Positions 5,945-10,474 of a stretch of DNA of 10,474 bases are shown here, piece after piece. The stretch comes from Desulfobacteraceae bacterium. Its GTDB lineage: Bacteria; Desulfobacterota; Desulfobacteria; Desulfobacterales; Desulfosalsimonadaceae. Each line of letters begins with the position of its first letter. Positions within the stretch are counted from its first letter, which is position 1. The stretch spans positions 1 to 10,474 of the forward strand of contig JAGXHH010000057.1 of NCBI GenBank assembly GCA_024636355.1. The letters run 5' to 3'. Below the pieces are notes generated by a model that was not told the DNA's origin, searched no databases, and was given only the letters and a program-made list of their open reading frames with translations. Position numbers and translations under genes: made by a program.

Positions 5945-7486
5945 TCAATCATCGGCGTATTGATCGTTTATCCGCGCAAACTCATTGACACTGGTCATGA
6001 ATATGTCGACCAGATCCGGGTCGAACCGCTTGCCGCGCTGCTGTCGAATCAGGTCGATTACCTGACTCAAAGCCCATTTTTCTTTGTAAATCCGCCAGTG
6101 CAGCAACGAATCAAATACATCGGCCAGCCCGACAATTCTGCCGAAGATATGAATATTTTCCCCCTTCAGCCCATTGGGATAACCGGTCCCATCCCAGTGC
6201 TCATGATGCTGAAATGCGACAATGGCAGCGGCTTTCATGATCGGCCGACTGGAGTTCTTAAAGATTTCATACCCTATGATCGCATGGGTTTTGATCTTCT
6301 CGAATTCCTCGCGGGTCAACCGCCCCGGTTTGAACAGGATGTTATCGGGAATCGCCACTTTTCCCACATCATGCATAGGGGCTACCAGCTTGAGCAAATC
6401 GGCTTCCTGCCGACTGCGCCCGGCTTTTAACGCCAGCAGGTAAGAAAACTCGGCCACTCGCCTGACGTGGTTCCCGACTTCCCGGGAACGGTTTTCCACG
6501 ACCTCGCCGATGGTTATCAGCATCTCCTTGTGGGAATCGACAATTTCCTGGTTCAGGTAGATGTTGTCAAAGGCGATGGCCACATTGTTGGAAAAAATCC
6601 GGATCAAATCCCGGTCCAGCTTGTTTAACTGACGGCAGCTCTTTAAAAACAGCAGGTTCTGATTGCCGGACCGGGAGGCATAATAGCCCACGAAGATATC
6701 ATCTTCAAATATGCTCCGCTTTTCCTTAAGCGCCCGGTCGAGGTGATGGCGCACGTCTTCTGGTATATTGTCAATGGATCGATCCACATACCGGGCATAT
6801 CGACCGGTACCGGCCAATACCGTGAAGCTCTCATTTGCCTCCGAAGCGCTTAATCCCGAAAAATTGACATAAACGGAATCTTCGTCAAGGCGGAGAATGG
6901 AAGTCAGCTGCGTCAACACGCCCTGGGCAAAAATCTTAAGGGAGCGGGTTTCAAACAGTCTGCCGGATGAGCGGATGATCTGCTCCAGACCGAGTCGATT
7001 TTTTTCGATCGTCCGCAAATCGCGGTAGGAACGAAGGGCCGTCGTTATGGTCGTAAAAAGCTTCTGGACGGTCAGTTCGGTCTTTTCTTTGTATTCATTA
7101 ATATCGTAATTGATGATGACATCTTTTTCCGGTGCCTTCCCCGGCTGACCGGTTCGCAGTATTATCCTTACAAACCGGTTGTCCAGATCATTACGGATAA
7201 AGTGGGCGGCCTGAAGCCCGGCATCATCGGTTTCCATGACGACGTCGAGCAGAAGAACAGCCGTGTCCGGATGTTCGGAAATAAGCCGGCAGGTTTCAGC
7301 TGCCGAACCGGCACTGAAGAATTTCAGACCTCGCCCTTCGAATTCATAGTCGCTTAAGACCATTCGCGTCACATTATGCACCTCGACCTCGTCATCAGCT
7401 ATAATGACCTTCCAGTCTTTCTGCCGGCAGGCATGAGCCTCTTGCTGTCCGGCAACAGATTCGGCACTTCCAGATAGGCGATTCAT
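5945..7486 (-). CDS. Response regulator with REC, DUF3369 and HD-GYP domains (predicted cyclic-di-GMP phosphodiesterase)
   Basis: A cytoplasmic signalling protein of 513 residues. The REC domain (about 25-155) has D31-D32, the phosphoacceptor D81 in VLLLDVVME, T112 in RTGQP and a lysine in EYKEKTE (133 or 135). DUF3369 spans about 165-310 (GLEQIIRSSGRLFETRSLKIF onward). The HD-GYP domain (about 320-500) keeps H340, H372-D373 (MHDVGK), H401, H427-H428-E429, D432-G-T-G-Y436-P437 and D456. All expected metal and GYP residues are present, so hydrolysis of cyclic-di-GMP is likely, controlled by phosphorylation of D81. No histidine kinase lies nearby, so it is an orphan regulator with a partner elsewhere. 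The start codon (complement of 7484-7486) has only a weak GGAA upstream; the first 24 residues are a non-conserved tail, so translation could begin slightly later. Confidence 0.93.
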   Translation of the reverse strand: MNRLSGSAESVAGQQEAHACRQKDWKVIIADDEVEVHNVTRMVLSDYEFEGRGLKFFSAGSAAETCRLISEHPDTAVLLLDVVMETDDAGLQAAHFIRNDLDNRFVRIILRTGQPGKAPEKDVIINYDINEYKEKTELTVQKLFTTITTALRSYRDLRTIEKNRLGLEQIIRSSGRLFETRSLKIFAQGVLTQLTSILRLDEDSVYVNFSGLSASEANESFTVLAGTGRYARYVDRSIDNIPEDVRHHLDRALKEKRSIFEDDIFVGYYASRSGNQNLLFLKSCRQLNKLDRDLIRIFSNNVAIAFDNIYLNQEIVDSHKEMLITIGEVVENRSREVGNHVRRVAEFSYLLALKAGRSRQEADLLKLVAPMHDVGKVAIPDNILFKPGRLTREEFEKIKTHAIIGYEIFKNSSRPIMKAAAIVAFQHHEHWDGTGYPNGLKGENIHIFGRIVGLADVFDSLLHWRIYKEKWALSQVIDLIRQQRGKRFDPDLVDIFMTSVNEFARINDQYADD

Positions 7487-7797
7487 AAGCGATTCCGTTT
7501 TTATCCGAGTCGTCGAGTCCGAAAAATGTTATGAACACGACCACTAATTCATCGGGACAAGATAGATAAAAGAGTGTTTTTTGGGGTATTTCCAAAATGA
7601 CTGATTTTTGTATTGATAGTATCACCAGATGCTTATTATTTGCAAGCAATCTTCTGGAGAAATTCTATCGGAAACTTGACCCTAACTATGTCTTCAGCTC
7701 TTAAGACAAGGCTGTAGTATTCGAGTGGATTATAAGATGTTACAAAGCAGAAGACGAGATGATTCTATATCCTATAAAGTCAGCTGCAAATACAAGA
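7487..7797. other. 311-base AT-rich gap between the helicase end and the HD-GYP start
   Basis: I see no convincing gene here. It is the upstream region of the HD-GYP gene and the region after the helicase stop, both on the minus strand. It contains a candidate minus-strand promoter at 7616-7645, an imperfect hairpin at 7625-7657 and a small stem GTCTT/AAGAC at 7690-7707. No T-run terminator follows the helicase stop at 7798. A short minus-strand reading frame overlapping the HD-GYP N-terminus in another frame (7395-7649) has no ribosome-binding site or family look. Confidence 0.6.
7616..7645 (-). promoter_or_regulatory. Candidate promoter for the HD-GYP response regulator
   Basis: On the minus strand TTGCAA (7645-7640, 4 of 6 to the -35 consensus) is followed by an 18-base spacer and TACTAT (7621-7616, 4 of 6 to the -10 consensus). 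The start site would be near 7609, giving a leader of roughly 120 bases. An imperfect hairpin pairs 7625-7629 (CCAGA) with 7653-7657 (TCTGG) and 7630-7634 with 7644-7648. It overlaps the spacer and -35, so it could be an operator. By eye only. Confidence 0.3.
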
Positions 7798-10473
7798 TCA
7801 CCATTTCACCGGGATTCTGACCGTGTGCCCCGCCTTGTTACAAAACAGCAGATGCCCGTTGGTCCGACCGTACAGGTAAATTTTTCGCGTGATATCGACA
7901 TCTTTTTTGCAATATTCAACGATTTGATCAATGCGCCCCTCCTTCCACCACTTCAACGCCTGGAGACCGTCGGCGCTCTTTTCCGTTTTGAGGCAGATCC
8001 GGGCCAGATGATCCAGGGTCAGCCGATACCCGAGATGGCGGTGGACATCTTCCAGAATATCGAGGGTCGGCAGCCCGCGGTGGCAGAAATTGCCGCATCC
8101 GCCGATCACGGCATAGTCAAACCGTTTGATATTGAACCCGACAATCAGATCGAGCGATTTCAAATGGTCGATTAACACTTCGACTTCTGTTTCCTGGTAC
8201 ACGAAATAATTGTCGGTTTGCGCCTCATAGAGCACGGCGCAACTGATCCCCATCCGGTGGGCCTGTCCCCACCCCCCGACTTCCTCCGCGGAACGCCGGG
8301 TTTCAATATCGAGCACCCCAAAGTTGCAAAGCGGTCCGGGGGTATGGACCGGCCGGGGTAAACAGGATGCCACCGGTCCGGCAATCTGGATTTCCGGTTC
8401 TGCTGCATACCGGCAGTTTCCCGCACCGTCGAAGTTTCCTGTAACGTCGAAGTTTCCATTGATCAGCCGATGCAGGATGAATTCGGCCGACGTCTTGTCT
8501 ATGGGACGGTTGCCCGACCCACATTTCGGGGAATGAACACAGGCGGGGCAGCCGGTTTCACAGGGGCAGTCCGAAATTATCTTAAGCGCTTCCGCCAGCA
8601 AACGGTCGGCCTTTTCAAACGCGCTGCGGCACAGGCCGATGCCGCCGGGAAAGGCATCATAGATGAATACGGCCGCACTGCCCACCTGGGGATGAAACGG
8701 AATCGAAATTCCTCCCAGGTCGTTTCTGTCGCACAACATGAACAACGGACTGATTCCGATAGCCGCGTGTTCTGCGGCGTGAATGCCTCCCATGAAATGC
8801 ATCTGTTCGGTTTCCGCCGCCTTCTGGATCGGTTCGGGAATCGTAAACCAGAACCCCTCGGTTTCAAACATCTGGGGCGGCAGATCCAAAGGCAGTATAT
8901 TGATCCGTTTCCTGTCGCGTATCTGCAGCTTTTCATAGCCGGTGACCTGGTCGGTCACCTTTAACCGGCCGAAGAAAACCCGGGTTCCCCCGACGATTTT
9001 CTGTTCGTAGATTTCCAGGATTTCTGTCTGCTTGTTGCTGCGCACCCGGGTGTAGTAGTGGGGATTGGCCCGGGAAACTGTAACGGTGCAGGTTTCAGGA
9101 TCAAGCCGGTCGACCCGCCAGGTTTCGCCATGGTGCAGATAAATCGCGCCGGGATGGGTTTCCCGAAACGCCCGGAATCCGTCGACTTCCCCCATGTGCT
9201 CACCACTCGGGCCGTCCAGGATATTAAAGCGGCTTCCCGATCCGCGCAGATCGATATGACGGTGGGGTGCCTTGCGGGCGGAATAATAAGTACGCCCATC
9301 GGCACTGCACAGCAGTTCCCCTCGTTTATCCAGATCCGCCAGGCACTGCCGGACCACCGGACGGTCATAGAGAGGATCATCAACGGCCAGCGGCATTTCC
9401 GCTGCCGCACAGACCAGGTGCCGGGCCAGGATTTCGGCATTGTCCGGGTTGACCATAGCCGTTTCGGGCTCCCGGGTAATAAATTCGTCGGCATGCCGGA
9501 GGATATACTGATCCAGGGCATCTTCGCCGCCGATAAGGATGACGGCCGAATCCCTGCCGCTGCGCCCTACCCGGCCGCCACGCTGCCGGGTGGCCATTAC
9601 CGTCCCCGGATATCCAACCAGGATGCACAGATCCAGATCCCCGATATCAATGCCGAGTTCAAGGGCGCTGGTCGAAATCACGGCCAGCAGTTCCCCGGAC
9701 ATCAGCTGGCCTTCGATCTGCCGGCGTTCTTCTGCCAGGAACCCCGCCCTGTAGGCGCTGATACGGCCGGCAAACGGTCCCTTGACGCTCCCCGCCCACA
9801 TGGCGATCAGCTCTGTCATCTTCCGGGACTGGGAGTAGACGATGGTGCGCAGCTGCCGGTGCAGAGCGGCTTTTAAAAGAAGGATGGCCGTATGGGGGGG
9901 GCCGTCGAGGGGATTGATGAAGACCAGGTGCCGGTGCCCTTCGGGGGCGCCGGTTTCGGTTATGGAACAGACGTCCAGACCGGTCAGGTTTCCGGCGAGT
10001 TCCGCGGGATTGGCAATGGTTGCCGAACTGAAGATGAAAACAGGATCGGCGCTGTATTCGGCGCAGATCCGCCGGAATCGTCGCAGCACCTGTGCCATGT
10101 GCGAGCCGAGCACCCCGCGATAGGTGTGGACCTCGTCGATAATCACGTACTTGAGGTTGGCAAAGAATTCGGCCCATTTGTCATGATGGGGCAAAAATCC
10201 CAGGTGAAGCATTTCCGGATTGGTCAGGATCACATTGGGGGGATGTTCCCGGATTTTCTTCCGGCGCCAGGCGGATGTGTCGCCGTCATATATGGCGGCC
10301 GTCGGCGCATGGCCGTAACAGAAAGCCGCCGCTTCGTTAAACGCGCGGAACTGGTCCTGCGCCAGGGCCTTTAATGGAAAAAGGTAGACTGCCCGGGCCT
10401 GCGGATCATCCATAATCCGATCGAGCACCGGAAGGTTGTAGACAAGCGTTTTACCGCTCGAGGTCGGGGTGCT
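7798..10473 (-). CDS. MrfA/YprA-type (Hrq1-like) DEAD/DEAH helicase fused to an MrfB-like RNase H-fold exonuclease; N-terminus cut by window edge
   Basis: Predicted ATP-dependent DNA helicase-nuclease for DNA repair. 891 residues are visible, and the frame stays open to the edge, where TPTSSGKTLVYNLPVL (nt 10473 down to about 10426) is the Walker A motif. The true start is therefore beyond the window, not the internal GTG at 10428. Next come FPLKALAQDQ, the DEVH box (10126-10137), SSATIANP, ALELGIDIGDLD and QRGGRVGRSGR (about 9553-9588), forming two RecA-like domains. The DUF1998-type segment follows, with a Cys cluster at 8521-8568 (C-P-C-E-T-G-C-P-A-C, then C). After a linker of about 60 residues the last 175 residues show DnaQ/RNase H exonuclease motifs: DIE (8302-8310), GFNIKRFD (Asp 8116-8118) and YCKKDVD (Asp 7900-7902 and 7894-7896). 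In Bacillus the helicase MrfA and exonuclease MrfB are separate neighbours in mitomycin C damage repair. Function here is inferred from that. Confidence 0.9.
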   Translation of the reverse strand, partial: STPTSSGKTLVYNLPVLDRIMDDPQARAVYLFPLKALAQDQFRAFNEAAAFCYGHAPTAAIYDGDTSAWRRKKIREHPPNVILTNPEMLHLGFLPHHDKWAEFFANLKYVIIDEVHTYRGVLGSHMAQVLRRFRRICAEYSADPVFIFSSATIANPAELAGNLTGLDVCSITETGAPEGHRHLVFINPLDGPPHTAILLLKAALHRQLRTIVYSQSRKMTELIAMWAGSVKGPFAGRISAYRAGFLAEERRQIEGQLMSGELLAVISTSALELGIDIGDLDLCILVGYPGTVMATRQRGGRVGRSGRDSAVILIGGEDALDQYILRHADEFITREPETAMVNPDNAEILARHLVCAAAEMPLAVDDPLYDRPVVRQCLADLDKRGELLCSADGRTYYSARKAPHRHIDLRGSGSRFNILDGPSGEHMGEVDGFRAFRETHPGAIYLHHGETWRVDRLDPETCTVTVSRANPHYYTRVRSNKQTEILEIYEQKIVGGTRVFFGRLKVTDQVTGYEKLQIRDRKRINILPLDLPPQMFETEGFWFTIPEPIQKAAETEQMHFMGGIHAAEHAAIGISPLFMLCDRNDLGGISIPFHPQVGSAAVFIYDAFPGGIGLCRSAFEKADRLLAEALKIISDCPCETGCPACVHSPKCGSGNRPIDKTSAEFILHRLINGNFDVTGNFDGAGNCRYAAEPEIQIAGPVASCLPRPVHTPGPLCNFGVLDIETRRSAEEVGGWGQAHRMGISCAVLYEAQTDNYFVYQETEVEVLIDHLKSLDLIVGFNIKRFDYAVIGGCGNFCHRGLPTLDILEDVHRHLGYRLTLDHLARICLKTEKSADGLQALKWWKEGRIDQIVEYCKKDVDITRKIYLYGRTNGHLLFCNKAGHTVRIPVKW

Positions 10474-10474
10474 C

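Noticed and set aside
7690..7707. GTCTT/AAGAC hairpin as a terminator after the helicase
   Set aside because: The 5-bp stem has no T-run on the minus strand and lies about 90 bases past the stop, so it is too weak to call.
7759..8175. Plus-strand open frame (138 codons) at the helicase 3' end
   Set aside because: It is antisense to the exonuclease motifs of the helicase fusion. No motif or ribosome-binding site was seen.
9058..9876. Plus-strand open frame (272 codons) opposite the helicase
   Set aside because: It is antisense to the helicase core motifs, has low-complexity G/P/R-rich composition and no ribosome-binding context.
10426..10428. GTG at 10428 (minus strand) as the helicase start
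   Set aside because: The frame stays open upstream and encodes the Walker A motif (SSGKT), which must belong to the protein. The gene is simply cut by the window edge.

Overview
The window appears to hold two different genomic backgrounds joined inside one gene. Positions 1 to about 3,100 have high GC (about 70% in sampled 60-base lines). They carry a layout familiar from Gammaproteobacteria: the end of threonine synthase (thrC), an RpfE/COG4255-like protein, and the single-strand exonuclease recJ, all on the plus strand. They also carry palindromic intergenic repeats of the GTAGGAGCGGC type that are common in that class. From about 3,180 onwards GC falls to about 45-55%, codon choice relaxes and spacers become AT-rich. 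The genes there look like those of sulfate-reducing Desulfobacterota (Desulfobacteraceae-like; inferred from memory of family resemblance, not from a search).

Layout. Positions 1-621: thrC 3' part, with a cysteine-rich insert. 644-671: hairpin repeat. 698-1726: RpfE-like protein. 1735-1801: large perfect palindrome. 1827-3554: recJ, whose DHH catalytic core matches the GC-rich left side and whose C-terminal part matches the right side, with the change near the conserved GGHAMAAGL motif. 3653-4072: small protein of unknown function, coupled by a 1-base stop/start overlap to an RNase Z-like metallo-beta-lactamase-fold hydrolase (4072-5073). These two face three minus-strand genes: a TetR-family regulator (5144-5767), an orphan response regulator with REC, DUF3369 and HD-GYP domains (5945-7486), and a large helicase cut by the right edge (7798-10473).

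The helicase is a YprA/MrfA-type (Hrq1-like) DEAD/DEAH enzyme with a DUF1998-type four-cysteine cluster. Its C-terminus carries an RNase H-like 3'-5' exonuclease domain resembling MrfB/YprB, so it looks like a one-polypeptide version of the two-gene Bacillus MrfAB DNA repair system. RecJ and the helicase-exonuclease are both DNA-repair nucleases, but they probably belong to different source genomes and need not work together.

No tRNA, rRNA, CRISPR array, insertion sequence or prophage gene was seen. The main caution for a reader is that recJ may be an assembly chimera. If so, the left 3.1 kb and the right 7.3 kb should be interpreted as separate organisms.
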